Assembly (NCBI RefSeq): GCF_003590095.1
Contig: NC_039480.1
Location: forward strand, 16,097,328 to 16,161,327
From: Trichoplusia ni
Lineage: Eukaryota; Arthropoda; Insecta; Lepidoptera; Noctuidae
Length of the DNA stretch: 64,000 nt
Direction of reading: 5' to 3'
Part shown: in pieces, positions 13,517-26,100 of the stretch
Position numbering within the stretch: position 1 is the first letter of the stretch
Layout: each line of letters opens with the position of its first letter
The notes under the pieces: generated by a model
Seen by the model: only the letters and a program-made list of their open reading frames with translations
The model's database searches: none
Told to the model about the DNA's origin: nothing
Made by a program: the position numbers and the translations under genes

Positions 13517-15713
13517 ACATCAACTATGTTTGTGTGGAATATCGCTTAATGTTATCTTAATAACACACACATGCAATATTTTACCATAGAGTTTTTGTAA
13601 ATTTAAATTATGCTCAAGAAATGTTTAATGTTGTTAGAATGATACCAAATTGAGACCATTAGTTTGAAGTATTGTAGTCGAGTATATAAATCTGCATGAG
13701 TTTGATTGCATGTTAGATACCTCGCGCCAATAACAGCGAATCTTTTGTCATAGCCGGACAGTGCGTCGTGTTGGCCTTGCTGCATTTAAACCCAAGTTTA
13801 CATACTTAAATTACGTATGAGGTGAGACTTATTCCTGATGTGTTCCTGTAAGGCTGTTTTGTCCACAGAACTCATTTGTTTAAGAGTGAACAATTCAAAT
13901 ACTTTGTAAAAGGTCCTGTTGATGCGTTAGTCACAAAATGGATAAGCCTCAATGTGGTATCCTTCAAACATTGGCTTTCAAATTTTAGTGAACCTTGTAA
14001 ACCATGTGAAATTCAGGACAGGTGACACTAAAGTATGAAAACATTTAAAAGCTATGTTGAATATCATGTTAGAAACAGAATTCTAACTAATATAATATGC
14101 ACCAAACCAGTTACTGTGTAGTACATGTTAGGGCGACTAGGAAAATTGTTCATTGCCAGTGATTTGTCATGAATAAAATGTGATTGTGTTTTTTAGAAGT
14201 GTAAAATAATTATGATATGATAACTTTGCAAAATTTGTATATTACGTATTTATTATACACATCGTCATATGTGTAGAAAAGGAAAATATAGATTTTGCAG
14301 ATTGTCCAAACTGTGTGTACTTCATAGGCTATGTTACCAATTAATTACCTGAACCTATACATATTGTGGCCCAGTTTTCTAGCCAAATCCATGTACAAAA
14401 TTTGATAATTCAATAAGAGGCTAGTTTTAGACCATAACTGCTTCAATTGACTAAACAATTTTTGTTGAAAGACTATCTCAATGGGTGTATTACGAGCTGA
14501 AAAATGGGCGTAGGTCGCATTCTAGCCTCGTAATATAAATACTCACGCACGTAAAATCGCGTTTTCTACACATATGGCGTGTAATACATTTGTGAGTTCA
14601 AAAAAATATTATATATTGATACAAACACTCACTGCATTGGGATATCACGTAAGTGCAGCCAAACTATGTGCGTTTTCATGACATTTGTTTTGCAGTGATC
14701 ATTCACACAAACGATTTTGTTAGCAAGCAATAAGTAACTGTAGGATTATTTATAGTGCCAGACATGATGTTGTTTTTGACACAAAACAAAGTGAGATGTT
14801 AATGGTGACAATAATTTCTCAAGTTAATCTTACTGATGATGTCATAGGAGTATTTCAGTTTGAATATTCAGATATTAGTGGAATCGCTACAAGATGCTGA
14901 ATTCAAAAGTAATAATTAAGTAAAAGACCTGTATTAAATTAAGATTACACTCCTTTATCATTATTTATTTCGAAATATTCATTGATATAGTCATATTGCC
15001 ACTAACACTACACTAACACATAGCTAGCTACTTAAGCATTTACTACACTATGTTTTTTTTTAATAATTTAACTAATTATTGTTGTTTTAAGTATCCAAGT
15101 GTACTTGCATTATGAATTGCTTGCAGCAAACTCCTTTTGGCTGGCTGACTGATATGTTTGGGTTAGGAAGATCCTTATGATATAGGTGATTTTATAAATT
15201 TGTATATACCAACTAAATAATTATTATGAATTTTATGATTGTATGTTATTGTTAACCACAGTTGGGTTCAACATCTAGGTTTGATTGTCTATTTGATAAT
15301 AAGTTGTTGCTTTTCTGCTTAATTATTTATTAAGGAATAAAGAGCTTAAAAGAGTTGCTTCATAACTAAAGTCAAGCATGCCATTTTTTGTTATAATCAG
15401 TCATCTATGATAAGCGAAAATCAGTGACATAATGTTGTTTATTTCATTTTATCAAGGTATTAAGTCTACAATTTAGCATTGATTAATTATTAATGAACTA
15501 TTTTATACACTCTCTTAGATACACAAGGATGAGAATTGTTTTTAATCTATAGAAGAAAAAATCACTTGCAATTGTTTGAACAGTGTATTTAATCTAAATT
15601 CACCTATTTATAAGATTTGGTTCTCAATACTACTGTATGTTTAAGAAGTAGATTGATAACATTATGACAAGTTTGTTTCTTTTGCACCTTCCTTATATCC
15701 TATAGCATATAAA
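13517..15713. other. MKK4 3' UTR and convergent 3' ends with TMEM186
   Basis: No coding exon is evident in these 2.2 kb. Candidate MKK4 polyadenylation signals AATAAA occur at 14172-14177 and 15336-15341. On the opposite strand, TMEM186 signals read from tttatt at 15438-15443 and 15326-15331. If the distal sites are used, the two 3' UTRs meet or overlap near 15.3-15.4 kb. Confidence 0.5.
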
Positions 15714-16613
15714 TCATTCTAAGACTTGTCCCATTTTACTAGGATTTATTACATTTCCAAACTTAACAAATAACTTATACTTTGTGCCATCAGTGAGCTT
15801 TGGTTGAAGGAACACAGCATCTGTTGCTTTTGGGGGCATCTCAAGTAATGGTATCCAATCTTCTGTGGCTATTATCTTGTCTTGTCTTTTCCCCCAAAAG
15901 TTCATTGAGGATATCTTGACTTTTTGATTATCTGAGCTTATATACAAATAGCCAATAGTGTTGCGAAAAGGGAGGGTAGTCACAGAAAGTACTGCTGAGC
16001 CAGTGATACCTGTAACAAGACAGTAGATAATAAATAAAATGAGGAAAAATCTTCATAGAAATATTTCAGGATATGTGCCACAGTGAGATAATATATTGTA
16101 GAAACTGATTTATAACATTTTATGATATAGCCATTAACTTGCTATATGCGTAAAAGCACATCAATAACATTAAGAACATAATAGTATATTTAATTATATA
16201 CTATTGTTTGTATGTAACTCTTTCTCAAAGTTAGATTATTTGTTCCTAAGCTTCACAGAATGAGGAGTCCATATGCAATATTAAAGTAAGCATTTATTAA
16301 ATTAAATTTTCTTCCTCTCAGGTGATTACAAAATATCTTTCTTACCTATATATGCAGCTGATAACAGAGCGCCTTGAGGTAAAACATTTAACGCCTCCAT
16401 TAGACCACAACCAGGTAGAGCTAATGAAGTTCCTACAATCTGATATACTTTTAGCCTATTCAGCATTGAAATATATCGAATAAAAGGAAATTTAAATACA
16501 GTTTCAAATTTGTCAGAACTCTGTTCGGTTTTGATTTCATTTTGTGATACAGTTGAACTAAGGCTCCTATTTAAGAGTTTACAGTGCTTTAAGTTTGTTA
16601 TTAACTTCAACAT
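15714..16613 (-). CDS. Tmem186: TMEM186, mitochondrial complex I assembly membrane protein
   Basis: This matches the TMEM186 family, an inner-membrane protein of the MCIA complex that helps build the ND3/ND2 part of respiratory complex I. Exons are 16346-16613 and 15714-16009, with one GT-AG intron in phase 1; 564 nt, 187 aa, a little shorter than the human protein (about 213). The first 30 residues are basic and Ser/Thr-rich, consistent with mitochondrial import. Two hydrophobic segments are seen at about 57-76 and 80-102, joined by a very short turn. The family-typical pieces are FRYxxxLNRLK before the first segment, the GYLY strand after the second, and a C-terminal 'NFWGKRQD...FVKFGNVINPSKM' pattern resembling the mammalian tail. 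The start ATG is 16611-16613 and the TGA stop is 15714-15716. It faces TBL3 head-to-head. Confidence 0.85.
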
Positions 16614-17213
16614 TTTGAGTAATTAGTCTATTTTATACATATGACAGAGTATTCAGACAAGTGAAGAAATGAAAACATAACCTCATGACAGTAATCAGAT
16701 GTTTACTTTGACAAGAACTGTCAGTCTATACATTTAGTTTTTTCTGTCGACGAGGCCAGCTGTAGCTACTTGATCTGTTATCATATTGGCTGATTTGAGT
16801 ATTTACAAATAATGGATACATTTAACACGAATGTATCACGCATAAATCTTAAATCCTTACTACACTGTTATGTCGTGTTAGCTCAGAATGAAACTTTCTA
16901 TAGAGTTTATTTTTGTTGTTATCTTTTGCATTGGAGGATTAACAAGACAACTGTCACCTTCCTGTCAGTGGTTTTCAACAACACACACATGTCACATTAG
17001 TTTTAATAATATCATGCAAGTACAGGCATGGTTTTGTATACTTTCATGAATTAAGCAGTAATATTTGACTATCGCTTTTGGTACCCTTCGTGTTTTACAA
17101 TACATTAAGGCTATCGTTATTTAAGATACCTTACGCAATAGTAAACCGTACGCGGTTGGGATCCACAAACCTAACCTATATGTGTATTGTGTTATAGTTT
17201 TCCAGCAATTACA
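16614..17213. promoter_or_regulatory. Divergent promoter region TMEM186 / TBL3
   Basis: 600 nt separate the two start codons. Both genes are housekeeping and divergently transcribed, so a shared promoter is plausible. No clear core promoter motif could be recognised by eye. An open frame at 16812-17000 has no recognisable product and I treat it as chance. Confidence 0.4.
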
Positions 17214-19794
17214 ATGACTAGCTTGTTAAAAGAAGTGTGAGTATGCATTAGTATTAATTTTATGTACCTATTTAATTGTCTTAAATCCCGAAACATTAAC
17301 ATTGTTTTTGAATAGACAGTTTAAAATGGATAAATAGTTGTTCGCTGGACCAATTTGTCAAACTTTCAATGGACCCAGGAAAACGGCTATTTCCAAACTA
17401 CAACCTATTTTGACCTTTTTATGCTTACATTTCAGATATGAAAAAACAGCCGAATATACCGCATTTTACACTGGCGGTGACATACAGTGGACTACAGATG
17501 GCTCAAATCTCCTGTGTCACTGTGACGATGTAATAAAAGTAATTGACGTCAACTCATTAACAACTAGCCACAGCATTGGACAAGCAGACGAAAATGAGGA
17601 ATCTGACCAAATATATACTTTTCAAATGTCACATGATAATAAAACTATAGTAACTGCGCACAAGAGTGGATTGATGAAGTTATGGGACCAAGAAACAGGG
17701 GCACAGCAAAAAGTTTGGAGATCAAGCCATAAAGGTCCAGTTGCAAGGTTGGCATTTGATAACTCTGATGAAAACATTGCTTCTGGAGGCTCTGACGGCA
17801 ACATCAGGCTATGGGATCTTACACACCACACTTGCACAAGCAGTCTACGAGGAGCAATGGGTGTGTTCTCAGTACTGAAATATCACCCTGACTCATCTAA
17901 ACAATTAATATTTGGAGCAGCTGATGACACAAAAATAAGATCATGGAATTCTAAAACTGGTAAAGAACATATAGTTTATTCAGGTCACTTCAGTAAGATA
18001 ACTTCAATACTGTTCACACCTGATGGTGAGAATATGGTAAGTTCTGGAAGAGACAGAGTCTTAATATTATGGAACTTAAATGAAAGTAAGGCACTCAAAG
18101 TTGTGCCAGTATATGAAAGTATTGAATCCACTATTCTTTTACCTCCAACATTTAAAATACCAAACTTTAAAAAGAAGTTGGAGACTGATGGCATTTATGT
18201 TGCTTGCGCTGGTGAGAAGGGCATTGTCAAAGTATGGAATGTAGCAATGAGCAGACTCATGTTTGAACAAAGCAATAGCCTTGTATCTCCTGCATCTGAA
18301 GAAGGTGGCTTAGCAATCACACACTTAATCTTCAATGATTTGCGAAATGTTTTGTCAGTTGTCACAGCAGACCATAACATCATCATACATGATCTAGAAA
18401 CATTTGACTGTGTGAAACAGTTAATTGGATTCACTGATGAAGTTCTAGATATCATATTTGTAGGCAAAGATGAGAAGCATTTAGTTGTTGCTACAAACAG
18501 TCAAGATTTGAAATATTATGAAATTGATAGCATGAACTGTCAAATTTTAAAAGGCCATACTGACATTGTACTAGCTCTAGCCAGCTTCCCAACAAAGCCC
18601 GAGATGTTTGTTTCTTCAGGCAAAGACAATTCAGTGAGAATTTGGTTACAAGATTCTGATAATGTTGTGTCATGTATTGGAGTTGGAACACGACACACAG
18701 CATCAGTAGGGTCAGTATTCACTTCCCAGACATCTAATGACTTTTTTGCCTCTGTAAGTCAAGACAGTTGCCTCAAAGTATGGAGTGTCCCCAAAGATCC
18801 CAGTGCATCTGATGGAAAGATAACAACGACATTTACTGAACTGGCGCATCAGATGGATATAAACTGCGTGTCTATTGCTCCAAATGACAAAATGATAGCT
18901 ACAGGTTCCCAAGATAAAACTGCTAAAATTTGGTCAGAGGAGTTAGCATTGCTAGGAGTACTGAAAGGCCATAGGCGAGGAGTATGGTGTGTGAGATTCT
19001 CGCCTGTCGATCAGGTTGTGTTGACATCTTCAGCAGACAGTACGATAAAGTTATGGTCTATTGCTGATTTGAGCTGCCTAAAAACTTTTGAGGGTCATGA
19101 GAGTTCAGTTTTAAAAGTTGAATTTGTTAGCAGAGGTCAACAAATTCTATCGAGTGGGGCAGACGGTCTTCTTAAACTTTGGAATATCAAATCATCCGAA
19201 ACTAAGATGTCCCTAGATAATCATGATGGTAAAGTCTGGTCACTAGCAATCAATAAGAGCGAATCTCAAGTTATCACAGGAGGTTCCGATTCTAAACTTG
19301 TAAAACTTCAAGATGTTACAGCAGAAAAAAGAATGCAAATGGCCAAAGAACGAGAAGAAATGATATTACAAGAACAAGAACTGATGAACTTATTACACGA
19401 TAAACAGCTAATAAAGGCTTTGAAATTAGCGTTACGAATGGGAAGACCTGCTAATGTCTTGAAAATAGTTAACGAAGTACTGGCTGGTGGAAACGAAAAA
19501 CTTTATGAAACACTCAAAGAAATTAATCATACACAGAAAGAGGCACTACTAAAGTTTGCCGCCGAATGGAACACCAACAACAAAAATTGCCATGCAGCTC
19601 AGCTCGTATTCAATATTCTAGCGCCAGAGATCATTTCTGGAAACCTGAGAGTTCCAGCATTGGCTAGCTTTATTGAAGGTGCGTTACCATACACAGAAAG
19701 ACATTTTGAAAGACTAACGAACTTATTACAAGACCTCAACTTTATTTCGTATACTGTGAACTGTATGCAACCTCATGCTGTTAACAATGTTTAA
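17214..19794 (+). CDS. Tbl3: TBL3 / UTP13, U3 snoRNP WD40 protein
   Basis: This is a subunit of the UTP-B complex of the small-subunit processome, needed for early 18S pre-rRNA cleavage in the nucleolus. Exon 1 is 17214-17236 (ATG plus seven codons) and exon 2 is 17436-19794. The intron is GT-AG in phase 2, total 2382 nt, 793 aa, matching the family length of about 800. Two tandem WD40 propellers fill residues about 35-660. Many blades end in W-D or similar, for example GGSDGNIRLWD, SSGRDRVLILWN, ATGSQDKTAKIW, TSSADSTIKLWS and SSGADGLLKLWN. The C-terminal Utp13 domain starts after a Glu/Met/Gln-rich helix and includes QKEALLKFAAEWNTN and LPYTERHFERL, near-identical to the animal family. An open frame extends into the intron upstream of exon 2 from a TTG, but the spliced ATG start fits the conserved N-terminus. 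Confidence 0.97.
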
Positions 19795-19798
19795 AGAA

Positions 19799-19804
19799 AA
19801 TAAA
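19799..19804 (+). terminator. Polyadenylation signal AATAAA of TBL3
   Basis: The hexamer starts four bases after the TAA stop codon of TBL3 (19792-19794). Cleavage would then fall near 19815-19830, giving a 3' UTR of only about 20-35 nt. This is a motif call; no transcript evidence is available here. Confidence 0.6.
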
Positions 19805-19819
19805 TTCCATTTGCAAAAC

Positions 19820-20156
19820 TGAATTAGTTTTTATTTCATCTTAAGTAACGTATTTGATAACCGTCTTTAGCCGGTTTTATAACACATCTTTATCTGGTTT
19901 AAAACGTAACCAATGACGCACGTTAATATGTTTTTCTCCTCAAACATAGTTGGCTAAATGTTAATTTGCTCATTCTGTGTGTAAAAGCTCAAATATTAGA
20001 GCGCGTCAGCGCCTGCGCACTCCGCGCAGCCTTTTTTCACGGAGAGCAAGTTATGCCTGCGTGCACGCAGTAGCAGTGAACCGATCGCGCGAAGCAGACC
20101 GCTTGCGGATCTGCACCAATAATTTCCGCGAATCGCAAATGTTTAGTTCTTAAATC
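19820..20156 (+). promoter_or_regulatory. Promoter and 5' UTR region of the chloride channel gene
   Basis: Between the TBL3 poly(A) signal and the ATG at 20157 lies a GC-richer block (about 19998-20115) with several CpG dinucleotides, unlike the AT-rich surroundings. This is where the promoter and 5' UTR of the channel gene should be if exon 1 is as modelled. The exact transcription start cannot be fixed from sequence alone. Confidence 0.4.
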
Positions 20157-23100
20157 ATGGATACAATAATCTCAATAATTTATACCTTACTTATAGTCAT
20201 TTGCCACAATGCACAAGGACAGAAAAATCAACTGTAAGTAATTATTTACATTTTATTGTTATCGCAGCATGCTTATATTTTGAATCATCTGCATATTTTT
20301 TTGGATCATCAATTTGTAGTTTTTAACTGAAAATCTATGCTTATTATCTTATAGGTACATTAGAGTAAAATCTACCAATAAAAATAAAAGTTCTAGCTGC
20401 AGTAGAATATTTGTGTCATATAGAATGGGCCAGTTTTCAGTTACCTGAAAAATATGCATCAATAGTAACTTCATTTCCTAGAACTAATTAATTACAATAT
20501 TTGATTTGTACTTCCTGCATATCTTTATGACGTATCATATTTATAAGTGTCGGTAACGCATTTCGTATGATATCGCTTATAATAATTTTAATCGAGACAA
20601 GAGTAGGTACTTAGCTGCCTTAATAGATAGTCGTAAACAAGGGTGCATGCTTGATTGGCGTTAGTGTTATCTATAACCACAGCTATTTCCCACAGAAGAT
20701 TATCAGGCACATTATGACATGTGAAACTAATTTTAAATGCGTGAACAATGGGCAGTAGGAATACTTATTAGTAGTACCTGCAGTCGCTCGTCACCGCTGA
20801 AGACCATACGATACAATAGCTAAATATAAAGATAGTTATCATGATAAACACGTAGCTGCACTAAAAACGGTATAACAATTATTCCAATTTAGAATTTTTA
20901 TTCATTTATCTATTCAATAAGGTAATTGCTGTTCCTTTTACAAATTAAACATCAATACAATGCACAAAATTAGGTTGTGTTTAGGATTCCTCAAACGTAA
21001 AGTCGTCGAAATGTCGTCAACCAGCCTTGGCCGCGGCCCTTGAATGATTTCGACCTCGATCAAACGATTGTGCACTTACTAGATGGCATAAGAAACAATT
21101 TATTAGCAGAACTTAAAAATCTAGTGGCAAAACATAAGATAGTTAAATGTGTCGGTAATTAATGCAATAAAAAGCTACGTATGGACGTCGTCTAATCCTA
21201 CGCGTGCTATGTGATAGGCAATGGCCCACTTATCATCGACGGATGCTAAGGTAGTATAGACGAACTAATCTTACATAGGTACTATATGATTGCGAAACCT
21301 AAAAATGGGAACTCGAGAATTTAAAAAACACATTAGAACTATTTCCATTCACTAACGCTTTCGCTACTTTTTCCATTTTCTAAGGTGTAATTCTTATAAC
21401 ACTTTATAACTACCCCTACCGGCCTGTAACCAAGTTAAATTTCTACAGTTGCTGGCGTTAGTAGAAGCTCTCAAACGGGAATAAGAAAGGGTCACTGATA
21501 GAATTTCATATATTTTGAATAAACTATTACAGTCTACTTTACAACTTTTTGAAACCCTTTGACCCACTTTTGTCATTTTCATACATTAGAGCGTTTTCCC
21601 AAAGATTGCGATTGTCTAAAATTTAGTTTAAGTACTGGCTAGGGGCTGGATAAGGTTAACTTATTTAACCTACTGTTTGGTAACCTACTTATTGACGATT
21701 CTTTGCTAGGATAGCGCCTCGCTGTTCGGGTATTATAGTTCTAATGATTCTAGAAAAAAAAATGCCTAATTTTAGCGTAACAATTTTTATTTCTTTATTA
21801 GGTACCTACATATATGTATCACACACACCACCTTATTTGATATCCTTTCTGGCACTTAACTAAACATTTGGGTCAATTGCTTATTAACAAAAGATTATTT
21901 AATTTTGCATACACGCCGAACCCCTAGTAGGTACTTGAGTAACATTTTTCGGGTACCATAAAACGGGGTGAATATAGTTTGAAGGGAGGAATAGAAAAAA
22001 GTGATTTTTTTAGGCTTGCATGAATATCTTCTTACTGAAATACTCGAAGATTTTCGTATTATCTTTATATTTTGTCTTGTTAAACGTCCAAATTAAAAAA
22101 ATACACTGTTTCTAATCCACCCAAAAAATCCTCTATTTACCCCGTTTTACCGATACCGTTAATACCGTGCCATCAACTTTCATCAGAATAATTCTTACCG
22201 ATAAAGGGTTAACCTTCGCAGCAGATGTTTCGCGCTGCAGTCTGCATATCAGTAACAGTCGTACACAGGAAAAGTGGTCGTTTTCTGTCGTGCCGTCTGT
22301 CTGTATTTGTTCTTATTGTGATAATAATGATCCGTGGTCACGAGGGCTGGGCTTTTCATTAACAGACTCATTATGAATAGGCGGTGATTACTATTTACTC
22401 CGGGAAAATATCGAACTCTCGTACGTTCTAGAGAAGTCTTCTAAGATGCAATTACGTTGCGATCATGTGTTCGATTGCGATCATATGTCCCATTTACCGG
22501 ATTCCTTTTTAATTTCTTCTTTATGATACTATTAGGCAAAATTAATTTTCCTTTTCTTACGCCTTTTTTTCGGATTGGAAATCTTCAATGAAGGATTGAC
22601 TCCTACTGACTAAACTTACTTAAACTTTCCCGTGTTCATCCCTTTGTGCTTCCACGGGCTTGGGGCCACGGACCCTGTCGAAGACTTTCAGCATGTGCTT
22701 ACGCCTGTAAGACAATTCGCATATAGTTCACTAATAAATTAGATTTCATTATTTCGATTTTTTAAAAAGAAAGAGGCCCATACCACTCGCCAATTTGTGC
22801 AGTCTGTTTTGACTTCCGATTTGGTTTCAAACATCTCTTGCAGCTGACAAAATGACCATTTACCTCTTTCAATAGTAGTAACCATTGTAAAATCCGATAT
22901 ATCGATAATTATATTATTGTCTAGACTTAATCTAAAACTACTAGAAATATTTTTTCCAAGTATTTTCCGGTCACTCTTACGTAGGTACCATTATATCGAC
23001 GGTTGTAGGTATAAGGAAAGTGAACTAAGAGAGTGATTAGTTTTAATTAGTACTTACTACATAATAATTTAAGTCGTTAATCAACCATTTAAGTACTTTT

Positions 23101-26100
23101 ATAAGAAGTTTTTCAGGGAAACCCTATTACTACCACTTTTTTTTTTTCGGGGTGAAACGCTAATGTCTTCAACCCACGTCGAGGGCACGACGTGGGGATA
23201 TGTCACGGGATCGCTCGCGCATACTCTGTGCAACTCTGGCTGGCTCTAGTCCTTTGAACTCTTTCTCAAGGGATAGGTGTAAAAAGCCCACCCCTCACTC
23301 CTCATAAGCTATTACTACCACCTACTTCATAAACAAATTGATAAATACTACAAGTTGCCTAGTACCTACTGGGTAAAGTTGTTTTTGGAAGTAGGTACTC
23401 ACTAAATACCTACTACAATAAAAAGTAGTCTAAAAATATTTATACCTATCTGATTCATTCAAATATTCTTAATAATATTTTATTCAGAACCTTGATTAAT
23501 AGTAACGAATAGTGTCGCATGTAAGTAGGTAACATAAACGTATTAACGCGAAATTAAGTTGCGTGTCGTGAAAAATAAATTTAAGATGAATCACAATATA
23601 AAAACATCTGCCGACTATGTTTACGTTTCTTATAAAAGCATTGTTCAGGTATTACCTTACTTTAGACGGATACCGTGTTTCCGGTACACGGATGGCAAAA
23701 GAAAGAACATGATCATTAAAAGTCTGACTGTCCCTCCCCCTTAACACAAAGCATAAAGAGTCATTAGAAGATTTCGCATCAGGAAAAAAACCTAATACTT
23801 AACTAATTCAAACATAACTAACTAATGACAACTAATTTAAACACACGTATTCTTATCCATTCACGACAAAAGTATGTGTTGCAAGTCTCTCCTCATACGT
23901 AGTTTAACAATTTAGAATTTGGTCTCCTATAATTTCTGAAATTCATCTTTCATTGGCCATCCAGAACAACTTTAATAACTGCTTGCCTTACTTTACTTTA
24001 AGAGGCGAGATAGATGCTACGTTATATGCACTATGCCTATACCCATGATTCACATTCGGTAAACGCAAATATTTGTGCATCCGCACGCAACCGTATGATT
24101 CAAGATTACAATCTCTTGCTACCCTCATCGACTGAAACAACTGCAGTGATAAGCTGGAGAGATCTTTGAATTTCATTAGTAAATAATATAATTCTATAAA
24201 TAACAGTGTGACGACAGTGATAACGTCGCCTTTTGAAGTGTCTGACAGGTGATATCGAGGTTGTACAATTAGGTGTTCATTGTTTCACTCGTAGAGATAA
24301 ATGGTAATTATATCTTGAGTAATACTGGCAACTGCTTCCGAAGTTTCCCCTCGCTGTCTACTTACTGATATATACAATTTTGTCACTTATCTTATTTTCG
24401 AGTAGGTACTAGAACGAAATTTTCTTTATACTTACTACGGATGTCTTTTAGGCATAGGCAATGGTAATATTTTCTTTTTCTGTGTCCGTCTCGTAGTTTC
24501 TTATGTCCTGCAAACAGTCAATTAATGTTTATTCAAATAACAGTGAATGGAACTTACGCGTGACGTCACCATTGTGTACAAATTTTACGAAATGGTTTCG
24601 TCACAACAAGCGTCGTCTTCTAAACTTTTAAGCAGGTTACGTTGCTTTTTTTGTGTATTTCAGATAAAGGCAAAAATACGTGTCTCATACTTCTTAATTT
24701 TATTTAACTGATGGCAATAGATTTTCTTTACATACTCCGTCATAAATCCTTACATAATGACACACAAAAATGATGAATTTATAAATAAATACGAGTAGGT
24801 CGCGTCTGAAATACAATAATATAAAACAACAAAGTGTGTACTCATTTCAAAGAAGATATTTCAATTTTTATACCTATTCACTTGATAAAAAGTTACAAGA
24901 ACGGCACTATGACACGGTCCGATAATTGACCGTGACCGCGTGTTGGACATTGTCCATAATTCCGTGTTTAGATAAAATATATTAGTTTAGCTCTATTCTT
25001 GGTATGGGTACTTACCTGTACGTCACATTTATCACATCCTCCCCAATATTCCGCCGGCTATTAAAAGCTACTCAAAAGATCTTAAATCGCTACCACGCCT
25101 ACGCTACATAAAAGGCCTTTCGCGCCCACGCTCTTGATAAGTTAAATGGTCTACTTACTTCTTTATAAGAATCTCTATTCATTGACTTTTTTGCTGACAT
25201 ATCCTGCATTTGAGGAAAATTCATTGAGAGGAAGAGTGAGAGGAAGCAATAGCTGTTTGGAAACATCTATACATTACTAAAATTATAGTTTAATAAACGC
25301 GAACTCTATTATCATACTCCGCACTGGGACAAATATATTTTGCTCACTAATACAATTAGTAACGTAAATATTTGACATACTAACAAAAAAATCTCATTTC
25401 TCATCATTAGATTCAATTCGGGATAACTTAAAAGATCTGTCTAAACACTGTTGTATCTAAGTTCATTTATAATATTTAACAAAAAATACTTGCTACACCC
25501 CTTCCAACTAATCAAGAAAGTGATCAAGGAGACAAAAACTAACCTCCAAAACCAGAATAAATTTAATAAAAACAAAGAAACTGTCTTGTAAGGCTCACCA
25601 ACAGCTTTTTCAATCAATTAGGTCGTAGGTACTCATTACTTTCACGTATTTAAGCCAACAATGGTTTTTCTAAGTGATAAAACCAATTACAATGCAACTA
25701 ATTGTCATGATAGAGCGAGGAAGCGAACTGACCTTTTTCCATGTTTTTTTACGTCTCTCAAGGCGCTGATTTAATGGAACTTAGTTGTGGAGCGTTATTT
25801 GTATTAAGAAACGTCTTTTACACAATATTCTGGAAAGTATCACTTTAAATTAACACTTTGTGATATAAGAACTTGTGTAGGTAAATGAAGTGATATTAAT
25901 TTGTAGAGCCTATTTTTTATTATCATATAGTTGATTTTTACAGAGAATTGAGTTGTAGAGACATATTTTTAGATCGAATACGCATTGTTTTTACCAAATC
26001 GTGGTTCCAATAATTCAATATAGGACAACCGTATTTAGGACGATAAAAACAAATGCAAACGCAGAATGTAGAGTTCGCTATCACAACATACATTGTATAA

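Noticed and set aside
17338..17435. Upstream extension of the TBL3 frame into intron 1 as an alternative start
   Set aside because: The frame begins at TTG, has no conserved residues, and a proper ATG exon with matching phase exists at 17214.
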